Shown one piece after another: positions 26,372 through 35,296 of a DNA stretch of 64,000 nt (positions are counted from its first letter, which is position 1; the number at the start of each line of letters is the position of its first letter). Source of the DNA: an uncultured Odoribacter sp. (GTDB lineage: Bacteria; Bacteroidota; Bacteroidia; Bacteroidales; Marinifilaceae); contig CAJURM010000009.1 in assembly GCA_910589025.1 (NCBI GenBank), positions 1-64,000 of the forward strand, given 5' to 3'. Below the pieces are notes generated by a model that was not told the DNA's origin, searched no databases, and saw only the letters and a program-made list of their open reading frames with translations. The translations under genes and the position numbers were made by a program.

Positions 26372-27916
26372 TTAAAATGGTGGAATTCCGTGTTTTTTCT
26401 GCGGAACCATGACGGTTTTGTTGCCGGATACTTCGATGGAGTGTTTCAGCAACATGCGGGTTTCTTCCGGTTCAATGACGGAGTCGATGTATCCTTTAGA
26501 TGCCGCAACGTAAGGATTGGCAAATTTTTCGCGGTATTCCGCCACTTTTTGTTTCCGGGTTTCTTCCGGGTTGGAAGATTCTTTGATTTCTTTCCTGAAA
26601 ATGATATTGGCGGCTCCTTCCGGTCCCATCACAGCGATTTCGGCTGTCGGCCAGGCAAACATAAAGTCTGCTTTCAGGTGGCGAGAGTTCATGGCGATGT
26701 AGCCTCCGCCGTATGCTTTCCTTAGGATAACAGTGATTTTCGGTACGGTGGCTTCGCTATATGCGTAGAGCACTTTTGCTCCGTGACGGATCACACCCAT
26801 ATGTTCCTGTTCTACGCCCGGCAGGTATCCCGGCATGTCTTCGAAGGTCACGATGGGGATATTGAAGGCGTCGCAGAAGCGGATGAAGCGTCCGGCTTTA
26901 TCTGCCGAATCGCAATCCAGTACGCCTGCCAGTACTAAGGGTTGGTTGGCAACGAAGCCGACGGTTTCGCCGTCAATGCGTCCGAATCCGACCACAATGT
27001 TTTGGGCAAAGTCCTGTTGTACTTCCATGAAGTCAGAGTCGTCGGCAATGGCCATGATAATTTCACGTACATCATAGGGCTGTGTCGGGTCTGCCGGTAG
27101 GATGTTGCTGATTTTGTATTCGGGTTTCGGCGGTTTCGGTGGGAATGCCTTAGCTTTGCGGTGGTTGTTCCACGGGATGAAGGTAAGCAGTTTTTTGATC
27201 TGCTCGAAGCATTCCATTTCGTTCATGGCAAAGAAGTGGGCGTTACCGCTGACTTCCGCATGAACACGGGCGCCTCCTAAGTCTTCCATGGAGACTTCTT
27301 CACCCAAAACGGTTTTAACTACTTCCGGGCCTGTGATGAACATTTTGGATATGTTGTCCACGACAAATACGAAGTCGGTCAGGGCAGGTGAATATACGGC
27401 ACCTCCGGCACAGGGTCCCAGAATGACCGATAATTGCGGAATGACTCCGGAAGCCATGGTGTTGCGGAAGAATATTTCACCGTAACCTGCCAGGGAGTCC
27501 ACACCTTCCTGGATACGGGCACCGCCGGAGTCGTTGATGCCGATAATGGGCATGCGCATTTTGATGGCATGGTCCATGATTTTGGTGATTTTCCGGGCGT
27601 GCATTAATCCTAATGAACCTCCGGCAACCGTGAAATCCTGTGCATAAATTGCGACAGGTTCTCCGTATACTGTTCCGGTACCAATAACGACACCGTCACC
27701 GTGGAGAACCTTTTTATCCATATCAAAATCTTTTGACTGATGCTCTACGAACATGTCGTACTCATGAAAAGAACCTTTGTCCACAATCCCTTCGATACGT
27801 TCACGGGCGGTCAGTTTTCCCATGGCGTTCTGTTTTTTGATTGCTTCCTCACCACCACCCAGCAGAACACGTTCTTTTCTCTTTCTTAAATCAAGAATAT
27901 TCCTTTTAAGTGACAT
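26372..27916 (-). CDS. mmdA: Biotin-dependent acyl-CoA carboxyltransferase (methylmalonyl-CoA decarboxylase alpha / propionyl-CoA carboxylase beta)
   Basis: Carboxyltransferase of 514 aa that moves CO2 between biotin and an acyl-CoA. It has two crotonase-like halves, with NDSGGARIQEG (near 123-133), GPCAGGAVYSPALTD (near 168) and EDMPGYLPG (near 356). In Bacteroidota this enzyme takes part in the succinate-propionate route. Only the biotin carrier accompanies it. No biotin carboxylase (PCC role) and no OadB/OadG membrane subunits (decarboxylase role) are adjacent, so the partner set must be encoded elsewhere. Confidence 0.9.
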   Translation of the reverse strand: MSLKRNILDLRKRKERVLLGGGEEAIKKQNAMGKLTARERIEGIVDKGSFHEYDMFVEHQSKDFDMDKKVLHGDGVVIGTGTVYGEPVAIYAQDFTVAGGSLGLMHARKITKIMDHAIKMRMPIIGINDSGGARIQEGVDSLAGYGEIFFRNTMASGVIPQLSVILGPCAGGAVYSPALTDFVFVVDNISKMFITGPEVVKTVLGEEVSMEDLGGARVHAEVSGNAHFFAMNEMECFEQIKKLLTFIPWNNHRKAKAFPPKPPKPEYKISNILPADPTQPYDVREIIMAIADDSDFMEVQQDFAQNIVVGFGRIDGETVGFVANQPLVLAGVLDCDSADKAGRFIRFCDAFNIPIVTFEDMPGYLPGVEQEHMGVIRHGAKVLYAYSEATVPKITVILRKAYGGGYIAMNSRHLKADFMFAWPTAEIAVMGPEGAANIIFRKEIKESSNPEETRKQKVAEYREKFANPYVAASKGYIDSVIEPEETRMLLKHSIEVSGNKTVMVPQKKHGIPPF

Positions 27917-28120
27917 ATTTATTGTTTTGGTTAATTATTGATGTCTATCCTTTTACGGATTTACACATACTTCCAGAGGACAATGTTAGTAAAAAAAAAT
28001 GATTTATAAAATTATTCTTTTTTTAGTGATGTTGTAAGATGTTGGTTTTTAATTGTGTATTCGTTTGCGTAATTTATTGTTGCGGTATTTGCTGGAGAAG
28101 CGTTTTCTGGCTGTTCCGGT

Positions 28121-29410
28121 TTAAGGATGCGCGGTACTTTCTCCTGCCGTGACGATGTAGAGTTGGTCCGGATGAAGGTGTTTGTTGGCGATGTCTTGTA
28201 GTTCTGCTGCCGTGTAGTTTTTGATTTTTCTGATGATTTGAAGGTAAAAATTGTTGTCTGTGCCGTAGAGCAGTTTTTGTTTCAGTCCGTCGGACTGGGC
28301 AAAAACGCCGTCCAGTTCCCGCAGAAGATCGCCATAGAGATAGTTTTTCACCAGGGACAGTTCTTCTTCTGGAATGGTTTCCGTTTGTATTTTCCGGATT
28401 TCTTTCCGGACTTCTTCAATGGTGGCCTGGGTGTATTCCCGATTGACGTCCGTGGCGACACACCAGTAGCTGTATAGGGGAAGGGAGACGTTGAACGAAT
28501 GAATGCCGTAGGTGTATCCTTTACTTTCGCGAATGTTGGACATGAGTCGGGAGCCGAAGTATCCGCCTATGACCGTGTTCAGCAGCAGGAAGCCGGCGTA
28601 GTCTTCGTCCCGGAGATTTATGCCTTTGTGGGCGATGCGGATGCTGGATTGTACGGCATCGTCTTTCTGTATGTGGTAGTAGCCTGCTTCCGCAGATTCA
28701 AAATTATAATCCGGTGTGGCAGGCGTGTCGGAAGGCTGTGGAAGCTGACTGAATATCTGCTCCGTTTGCTGGCGGATGGTGTCGGTGATGTTGCCGGTAA
28801 GGAGGATGGTGCAGTGGCGGGCATTTATTCTTTGTTGGTAGTATTGAAGCAACAGGTCCCGGGTTACTTTCCCGTAGTCGTCTGTGTGAACTGCGTTGGC
28901 GTAGGGATGGAAAGGACCGAACAGCAGTTCTGCTAATTTTTTGCGGGCCAGCCATCCTGTTTTCTGTTTTTCTGTCAGGAAATGCTGGCGTTTGTTGTCT
29001 AAATAGATTTCGAGTTCGTTTTCGGGGAAACAGCTTTGCATGAGCATTTCTCCCAGGAGACGGATGGTTTGTGAGGCATATTTGGTGAGGGAAAAGAGGC
29101 TGGCTTCCGCTTTGTGCTGTCCATTGCTGAAATCCACATAGGCTCCGTAGTAGTCGAAGATTTCTGCCAGTTCGGACGACGAGTGCAGGAGCGTTCCTTC
29201 GTTTAGCATGTTGAGGGTGGTGGAGGCTATCAGCGGTTGGGGCTGGTAGAAGGCGCCTGCTTCAAAGTTGATGTCCAGACGGAATACTTCCTGTGACGGG
29301 TCGTGTAGGATGTAGAGGTCGATCCCGTTGGGGAGCTTCGAGTGGCTGTAAGGAATAAGCTCCGGAATAACAAGAGGGGAGAGAGCGGGGGCATGTGTGC
29401 GATCTGGCAT
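28121..29410 (-). CDS. M16 peptidase-like protein, catalytically inactive partner
   Basis: M16-fold protein of about 429 aa from ATG 29410 (MPDRTHAP), 2 nt after the stop of the upstream M16 gene. A longer start at 29440 would overlap that gene. The zinc motif HxxEH is absent; the matching position reads STTLNMLNEGT. The R/Y pair near the C-terminus (SRLMSNIRESKGYTYG) is kept, the pattern of the non-catalytic half in split M16B pairs. It probably forms a heterodimer with the upstream gene product. Confidence 0.88.
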   Translation of the reverse strand: MPDRTHAPALSPLVIPELIPYSHSKLPNGIDLYILHDPSQEVFRLDINFEAGAFYQPQPLIASTTLNMLNEGTLLHSSSELAEIFDYYGAYVDFSNGQHKAEASLFSLTKYASQTIRLLGEMLMQSCFPENELEIYLDNKRQHFLTEKQKTGWLARKKLAELLFGPFHPYANAVHTDDYGKVTRDLLLQYYQQRINARHCTILLTGNITDTIRQQTEQIFSQLPQPSDTPATPDYNFESAEAGYYHIQKDDAVQSSIRIAHKGINLRDEDYAGFLLLNTVIGGYFGSRLMSNIRESKGYTYGIHSFNVSLPLYSYWCVATDVNREYTQATIEEVRKEIRKIQTETIPEEELSLVKNYLYGDLLRELDGVFAQSDGLKQKLLYGTDNNFYLQIIRKIKNYTAAELQDIANKHLHPDQLYIVTAGESTAHP

Positions 29411-29412
29411 GG

Positions 29413-30648
29413 TTATTTCAGGTATAAAAGGGTGGAACAATTTTCTGCACGAAAAATCTCTTGTGCGGTTGCTTTTACTTGCCGGATGTCAGTTTTTTCG
29501 TACCGGACTTTTTCGGTATTGATGAGGTCGATGTCTCCCAGAAATTCAAAGTAAGCCAGGTTGGCGGCTTTGTTCTGGTAGTTGATTTCGCTGTAGCTGA
29601 TGCGAGCTTCCGTTTTGTTGAGTATTTTTTCAAATTCCCTGTCGGTAATCGGGTCGTGGATAAATCCGGCAATTTCATTCAGCAGCGCTTCTTCGGCTTT
29701 TTCGACGGAGGTGTTTCCTGCGATTTTTCCGGAAAAGATAAACAGCCCCGGGTCGTATTCTCCACCGACATAGGCTTCTATTTCGGAGAATTCACGGGTA
29801 TTTTTTATCAGGTTTTGGTATAGCCGGGAGGATTGTCCGTTGGACAGAAGATCGGAAATAATGTCGCAGCAATAGAAGTTTCCGGACAGTCGTTTATCCA
29901 TGTGGTATACTTTGTAGAGGGCATCGGAAGGCACCTTGTTGTGACGGCTCACCAGTCTCCGACTCTCGGTCTGTATGGGTTCTGCCGGAATTTCCGGATA
30001 GGCATAGGGGGTTGGTGGGATGTCACCGAACCATTTTTTGACGAGTTCTAGGGCTTTGTTTTCGGAGATGTTTCCGCTTATGCAGATAATGGCGTTGTTG
30101 GGTGCATAGTAATGGGCGAAGAAGTCTTTCACATCGTCCAGGGTGGCTTTTTCGATGTGGTCGGGTGAAATGCCGATAGTGGGCCAGCGGTAGGGGTGTA
30201 CTTTGTATGCCAGTGGTCGCAGTTTGAGCCAGACGTCTCCGTAAGGGGCATTTAGGTAGCGCTGTTTGTACTCTTCAATGACGACTTGTTTTTGTACGTC
30301 TAGGGTGTGTTGCGAGAAATTCAGGGCCAGCATCCGGTCGGATTCCAGCCATAGGGCGGTTTCTATGTTGGGTGCCGGGATGGTGATGTAGTAGTTGGTG
30401 TAGTCGTTGGTGGTGTAGGCATTGCTGTCGCCTCCGGCGTCCTGTACTTCCCGGTCGAAGTCGGGGATGTGGACGGAGCCGCCGAACATGAGGTGCTCAA
30501 AGAGGTGAGCAAAGCCTGTTTTGTGCGGGGATTCGTTCCGGGCACCGACTTTATATAAGGTGTTGACACAGACAAAGGGGGTGCCGCTGTCTGTGTGGCA
30601 AATGACGGTGAGACCGTTGTCTAATTGTGTGCGGGTATATTGAATCAT
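29413..30648 (-). CDS. M16 zinc peptidase, catalytic subunit
   Basis: Protein of 411 aa with the inverted zinc motif HLFEHLMFGG (His49, Glu52, His53 approximately) and a downstream Glu ligand in VIEEYKQR. No signal peptide is visible at this start, so it may be cytosolic. It lies between the NMO-like gene (16 nt) and the inactive M16 partner (2 nt) and is co-transcribed with both. Confidence 0.93.
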   Translation of the reverse strand: MIQYTRTQLDNGLTVICHTDSGTPFVCVNTLYKVGARNESPHKTGFAHLFEHLMFGGSVHIPDFDREVQDAGGDSNAYTTNDYTNYYITIPAPNIETALWLESDRMLALNFSQHTLDVQKQVVIEEYKQRYLNAPYGDVWLKLRPLAYKVHPYRWPTIGISPDHIEKATLDDVKDFFAHYYAPNNAIICISGNISENKALELVKKWFGDIPPTPYAYPEIPAEPIQTESRRLVSRHNKVPSDALYKVYHMDKRLSGNFYCCDIISDLLSNGQSSRLYQNLIKNTREFSEIEAYVGGEYDPGLFIFSGKIAGNTSVEKAEEALLNEIAGFIHDPITDREFEKILNKTEARISYSEINYQNKAANLAYFEFLGDIDLINTEKVRYEKTDIRQVKATAQEIFRAENCSTLLYLK

Positions 30649-30664
30649 GCGGTTCGGAAATGGT

Positions 30665-31618
30665 TTAGAATAAGAGGTTGTTGTGACTGATTTTCTCCAG
30701 GGTTCGGTTGTAGTCGAGAATCAGGTCGTGAAAAATGGACCGGACCGTTTCGGGGTGTTGCAGCATGGAGGCTACCTGTCCGATTTCCAGTTCTCCTTCC
30801 TTCAGGTTGCCTTCAAAGATGCCTTTTTTGGCCCGTCCTTTTCCCAGCAGGAGCTGGATGGTTTCTTTATTGGCGCCTTGGGCTTCCAGCCGGCAGATTT
30901 CTTCATAAAATTCGTTTTTAATCAGTCGGGTGGGAACCAGTTGTTTTAGGGTCAGCATGGTGCCTCCTTCACCGATTTCCCGGACTTTCTGTTTGAAGGC
31001 GGGATGGGCGGACGATTCTTCGGCGATGGCAAAGCGGCTGCCTATTTGTACGCCTTCTGCTCCGAGCATCATGACGGCAGCTATGGCTTTCCCGGACGCG
31101 ATGCCTCCGGCAGCGATGAGTGGAAGGGAGCAATGGGTGGCGATTTCCGGAATAAGTGCCAGTGTGGTGGTTTCTTCTCTGCCGTTGTGGCCTCCCGCTT
31201 CGAAGCCTTCGGCAACAATGGCGTCGACGCCTGCTTCTTCGCATTTCCGGGCGAAGGTTGTATTACTGACAACGTGTACTACAGTTATACCTGCTTCTTT
31301 CAGGTAGGGTGTCCATTTTTGGGGATTTCCGGCGGAGGTGAAGACAATTTTGACTTCTTCTTTTTTCAATATCTCCATAAGCCGGTCTATTTCCGGGTAG
31401 AGAAGGGGGACGTTTACCCCCCACGGTTTGTCGGTGGCGGCTTTCATTTTTCGGATGTGCTCGGTGAGGGTTTCCGGGTGCATAGAACCTGCACCAAGTA
31501 AGCCCAATCCGCCTTCGTTGCTGACAGCCGAAGCCAACCGCCAACCGCTGCACCAGACCATGCCGCCTTGGATAATAGGGTATCGGATGTTGAATAATTC
31601 GGTAATTCTGTTTGTCAT
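30665..31618 (-). CDS. Nitronate monooxygenase / FabK-like flavin enzyme
   Basis: FMN-dependent TIM-barrel protein of 317 aa. Motifs include PIIQGGMVWCSG near 14-25, EGFEAGGHNGR near 138-148 (with the HG pair of this family) and AAGGIASGKA near 168. Both nitronate monooxygenases and FabK enoyl-ACP reductases share these features. The length and the GGHNG motif fit FabK/NMO equally, so the substrate is open. First gene of an operon with the M16 pair. Confidence 0.85.
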   Translation of the reverse strand: MTNRITELFNIRYPIIQGGMVWCSGWRLASAVSNEGGLGLLGAGSMHPETLTEHIRKMKAATDKPWGVNVPLLYPEIDRLMEILKKEEVKIVFTSAGNPQKWTPYLKEAGITVVHVVSNTTFARKCEEAGVDAIVAEGFEAGGHNGREETTTLALIPEIATHCSLPLIAAGGIASGKAIAAVMMLGAEGVQIGSRFAIAEESSAHPAFKQKVREIGEGGTMLTLKQLVPTRLIKNEFYEEICRLEAQGANKETIQLLLGKGRAKKGIFEGNLKEGELEIGQVASMLQHPETVRSIFHDLILDYNRTLEKISHNNLLF

Positions 31619-31640
31619 GTTGCCCTGGTTAAAGAGTTAA

Positions 31641-31648
31641 CAAATTTA
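31641..31648 (-). promoter_or_regulatory. -7 box before the NMO-like/M16 operon
   Basis: TAAATTTG on the minus strand fits TAnnTTTG, 23 nt before the start codon. It abuts the terminator of the upstream MFS gene. The -33 element is unclear. Confidence 0.4.
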
Positions 31649-31683
31649 CAAAAAAATAGCGGAAATCCGATATTCCCGCTATT
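31649..31683 (-). terminator. Terminator of the MFS transporter gene
   Basis: 8-bp stem AATAGCGG / CCGCTATT with a 13-nt loop and a T-run on the minus strand. Confidence 0.8.
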
Positions 31684-31701
31684 CTGTGATGTGTTGAAGT
31701 T

Positions 31702-33360
31702 TTAACCTTTGATGTTTGGCAGTTCCAGACCGTAGCCTTTTTTCTTGTCGATGGCTTTCAGTACGAATCCTAAAATCAAGGCAGCCACACCCAGGCAGGC
31801 AAGCATTACCAGGGGAGCTGTGTAGTTGTAGGAGATGGCAGCTTCTTCCGGGCTGATGGTGCCGTTTTGTAATTGTGCCACCAGTTGCGGATTGGTTTTG
31901 TCCAATACTTTACCAATCAGCAGCGGGAAGAGCCACAGGCCGATGTTCTGTATCCAGAATATGAGGGCGTAGGCACTACCGATGATTTTGGCATCCACAA
32001 GTTTCGGTACGCTGGGCCACAGGGACGCAGGTACTAAGGAGAAACTGGCTCCCAGGACAAGGATGGTGAGGTAGGCGATGATGATACCTCCGATGGCGTT
32101 ACCTTTGAATGCAGGCAGTACGAATGCAAATGTAAGGTGGCAAAGGATAAGCAGGACGGAACCGATGACAAGCATCGAAGCGGCTTTTCCTTTGTGATCG
32201 ACATAGTTACCCAAGATCGGAGTGATGCCTACCGCCAGTAAGGGAAATACGGCAAATACGGTTTCCGCACTTTGACGCATGTAACCCATGTAGCAGAAGA
32301 TTACCAAGGCAATTACAGCTACTGCCAGAAGGCCGTTTTTCATGTTTTTGCTTTTTGAGAAATTGCTGGCAAAAGCCGCTGCGGCTACTATTAGCATGAT
32401 GCAGTACTGGATGATGCTTACCGTGTTGGTCGCCCAGAATGATTCCGGATTGACTGCGGTGAAAGTCAGGTTGCACTGCAACATGTTGACTGCATATTTT
32501 TGGAACGGGAAAATTGCGGAGTAGTATAGTACGCAAAGCAGGGCAACCAACCAGAAGCCGCTGCTGGAAAGGATTTTTCCCAGGTCGCTGATTTTGAAGG
32601 GGTCGTCTTTTTCTTCGGCTTCGCCGGTTTGGGCGTCGAGTTTTTTGTCCATGAAGAAGTAAACGATAAACATGATGAGGGCTATGAACAGCAGAATAAC
32701 CCCGAAGGCTACAGAGCGGGAAACGTCAATGTGTCCGCCCAGTTTGGCAAATACCGGAGAGAAAATCATGCAGGTGGCTACGCCCAGACGGGCCAATGCC
32801 ATTTCGGAGCCCATAGCCAATGCCATTTCCCGGCCTTTGAACCATTTTACAATCCCGCGCGATACTGTGATTCCTGCCATTTCCACACCACAGCCGAATA
32901 TCATGAAGCCTACTGCTGCAAATTTGGCAGAAGCGGGCATTCCGCGGTAGAAGGGGGAGATGCCCAGTTCGTCGAAACCGGGGATGTAGTTCAGGTTATT
33001 GTTAAACCAGGCTTCCAGGCTGCTGCTTTGGAATACTGTCGTAACGGCATACCAGTTGAGGGAGGCGCCGATCAGCATAACAACACCGGAGAGGATTGCC
33101 GTGAAGCGTACGCCCATTTTGTCCAGGATGATGCCTGCAAAAATAAGGAAGAAGACAAAGACATTCAGAAATGTTTCCGAACCCTGCATGGTTCCGAAGG
33201 CTGTGGAGTCCCAGCCGCGCGTGGATTGCATCAGGTCTTTTATCGGTGAAAGAATGTCCATAAAAATGTATGAACAAAACATGGCAAACGCCAAAAGTAG
33301 AAGCACTGTCCACCGGGCAGCTGCTGAGTCTCTGAGAGTTTGTTGAATTTTTTCAGTCAT
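31702..33360 (-). CDS. Major facilitator superfamily transporter
   Basis: Membrane protein of about 552 aa from ATG 33360 (MTEKIQQ); ATG 33375 is a second option. About twelve membrane segments, with a long external loop after segment 3 (about 110-140) and a charged central loop with GEAEEKDDPFK. The inner half carries the family motif in DKMGVRF. Related Bacteroidota proteins are annotated as nitrate/oxalate-type or general MFS transporters; the substrate cannot be told. It is divergent from the GH20 gene. Confidence 0.85.
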   Translation of the reverse strand: MTEKIQQTLRDSAAARWTVLLLLAFAMFCSYIFMDILSPIKDLMQSTRGWDSTAFGTMQGSETFLNVFVFFLIFAGIILDKMGVRFTAILSGVVMLIGASLNWYAVTTVFQSSSLEAWFNNNLNYIPGFDELGISPFYRGMPASAKFAAVGFMIFGCGVEMAGITVSRGIVKWFKGREMALAMGSEMALARLGVATCMIFSPVFAKLGGHIDVSRSVAFGVILLFIALIMFIVYFFMDKKLDAQTGEAEEKDDPFKISDLGKILSSSGFWLVALLCVLYYSAIFPFQKYAVNMLQCNLTFTAVNPESFWATNTVSIIQYCIMLIVAAAAFASNFSKSKNMKNGLLAVAVIALVIFCYMGYMRQSAETVFAVFPLLAVGITPILGNYVDHKGKAASMLVIGSVLLILCHLTFAFVLPAFKGNAIGGIIIAYLTILVLGASFSLVPASLWPSVPKLVDAKIIGSAYALIFWIQNIGLWLFPLLIGKVLDKTNPQLVAQLQNGTISPEEAAISYNYTAPLVMLACLGVAALILGFVLKAIDKKKGYGLELPNIKG

Positions 33361-33487
33361 AATTATCTGTGTCATTAAATTGTTTTCGCACAGCGGCCAA
33401 AGGTAACGGAAATATATGATAATCACAATTCTTTCAATTTTTCAACTTTTCAACCTTGTAGCTTTTTAACTCTTTTCTTTAATTTTG

Positions 33488-33495
33488 TATATTTG
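33488..33495 (+). promoter_or_regulatory. -7 box before the GH20 gene
   Basis: TATATTTG fits TAnnTTTG, 29 nt before the start. A pyrimidine-rich tract of repeated TTTTCAAC-like units lies just upstream. Confidence 0.5.
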
Positions 33496-33523
33496 CGAAT
33501 ATGTATGTGATAAATAATTTGTG

Positions 33524-35155
33524 ATGAAAAATTTGAAAAGATGGGCTGTGTGTGCCCTGGTTTGGGGGGCGGTTGCCTGTACGGAGAAAAAAGTGGAAAC
33601 AGGAAGTTTTCAGGTTATTCCTCTTCCGCAGGAAGTGGAGGAGGTGGCGGAAGCTGCTCCTTTTGTGATTAAGCCGTCGACGACGGTGTGTTATCCGGAG
33701 GGGAATGAAAAGCTGGAGCGTACGGCTCGTTTTATGGCGTCCTATATTAAAGAGGTGAGTGGCACGGAGGTGAAGGTGGCTGCCGGTGCGAAAGGAAAGA
33801 ACCGTATTGTGCTGGAAGTGGATAAGAGTATTGTCCAGCCCGAAGGGTATGAATTGCATGTAGATGCCGGAGGTGTGACATTGAAAGGGGCGACGGAAGC
33901 TGCGGTGTTCTATGGTATCCAGACGATTTACAAGGCGCTTCCCCTTACGCAGGGAAAGGCGTTTGTGGCGTTGCCTGCCGGGACGGTAAAGGATTATCCG
34001 CGTTTCGGCTACCGGGGTTTTTTGGTGGATGTGGGGCGGCACTTTTTTTCGGTGGATTATTTGAAGGAAATCATTGATATGCTGGCGTTGCACAATATTA
34101 ATTATTTCCATTGGCATCTGACGGAGGATCAGGGATGGCGGATTGAGATAAAGAAGTATCCGCGTCTGACGGAGGTCGGTTCTTACCGGAAGGAAACCAT
34201 TACTGCTCCGGGTTCCAAAGAATACGACGGAGTGCCGGTAAGCGGTTATTATACGCAGGAGGAGGCAAAGGAGATTGTTCGTTATGCTGCCGACCGTTTT
34301 ATTACTGTTATTCCGGAGATTGATATGCCGGGACACATGTTGGCGGCTTTGGCTTCATATCCGGAGTTGGGATGTACGGGGGGACCGTATGAGGTGGCTA
34401 CCTGTTTCGGTGTGCTGGAAGATGTGTTGTGTGGGGGGAATCCGAAAACGCTCCAGTTTGCGAAAGATGTGCTGGAGGAGATTATGGATGTTTTCCCTTC
34501 GGAGTATATTCATATCGGTGGGGATGAGTGTCCGAAGGTGCGTTGGAGAGCCTGTCCGAAATGCCAGGCGAAAATCCGGGAGTTGGGTTTGAAGGCTACG
34601 CCCGGCCATACGAAGGAGAATCAGCTTCAGACTTATTTTATGGGGGAAGTGGAGAAGGTGATTCATGCCCGCGGACGGAAGATGCTGGGATGGGATGAGA
34701 TTTTAGAGGGACATCCGACGGCGACGTCTACCATTATGGCGTGGACGAGCGTGGCTGCCGGAATCAAGTCTGCACAATTGAATCATAAAACGATTATCAC
34801 GCCGATTATGTATCTTTATCTGAGTAATCCGAGGAACAACCGTCTGACGGGAGTGAACAGCGTGGCTCGTGTTTATAATTTTGAGCCGGTAGCGGATACC
34901 TTGACGGAGAGCGAAAGACGGAACATTATCGGTGCACAGGGGTGTATCTGGACGGAATGGACGAAGGACAGTGTTAAAATGGAGTGGCAGATGATGCCCC
35001 GGATTGCTGCGTTGTGTGAGATCCAGTGGACAGAGCCGGGAAAGAAGAATCTGGACGGTTTTTTAAAGCGTCTCCGCCATCAGTTGGACATTTATACTTT
35101 GAGAGGATATAATTATAAACAGGATATTGAAGAGGCTTACCGCAAGGCTGAGTAA
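33524..35155 (+). CDS. Beta-N-acetylhexosaminidase lipoprotein (GH20)
   Basis: Secreted glycosidase of 543 aa that removes terminal GlcNAc/GalNAc from host or dietary glycans. ATG 33524 is preferred over the GTG one codon earlier. It has a lipoprotein signal with lipobox GAVAC (Cys19), an N-terminal GH20b domain (about 30-150) and a catalytic barrel with HWHLTEDQGWR near 198 and the Asp-Glu pair in HIGGDE (330-335), the residues of substrate-assisted catalysis. It is a single gene without SusCD partners. Confidence 0.95.
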   Translation: MKNLKRWAVCALVWGAVACTEKKVETGSFQVIPLPQEVEEVAEAAPFVIKPSTTVCYPEGNEKLERTARFMASYIKEVSGTEVKVAAGAKGKNRIVLEVDKSIVQPEGYELHVDAGGVTLKGATEAAVFYGIQTIYKALPLTQGKAFVALPAGTVKDYPRFGYRGFLVDVGRHFFSVDYLKEIIDMLALHNINYFHWHLTEDQGWRIEIKKYPRLTEVGSYRKETITAPGSKEYDGVPVSGYYTQEEAKEIVRYAADRFITVIPEIDMPGHMLAALASYPELGCTGGPYEVATCFGVLEDVLCGGNPKTLQFAKDVLEEIMDVFPSEYIHIGGDECPKVRWRACPKCQAKIRELGLKATPGHTKENQLQTYFMGEVEKVIHARGRKMLGWDEILEGHPTATSTIMAWTSVAAGIKSAQLNHKTIITPIMYLYLSNPRNNRLTGVNSVARVYNFEPVADTLTESERRNIIGAQGCIWTEWTKDSVKMEWQMMPRIAALCEIQWTEPGKKNLDGFLKRLRHQLDIYTLRGYNYKQDIEEAYRKAE

Positions 35156-35183
35156 GCAGCTCCGGTATTTTATAAATAGTAAG

Positions 35184-35223
35184 AACGGACGGTCTGCAAC
35201 ATGCGGGTCGTCCGTTGTTTTTT
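35184..35223 (+). terminator. Terminator of the GH20 gene
   Basis: 8-bp stem AACGGACG / CGTCCGTT with a 17-nt loop, followed by a T-rich run. Confidence 0.7.
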
Positions 35224-35296
35224 ATAAAAGTGAGTGTCAGGACAAACTGGAGCGGGGAATTTACGTAAATGGGGCAGAGTGATATGAAAGTTTGTC

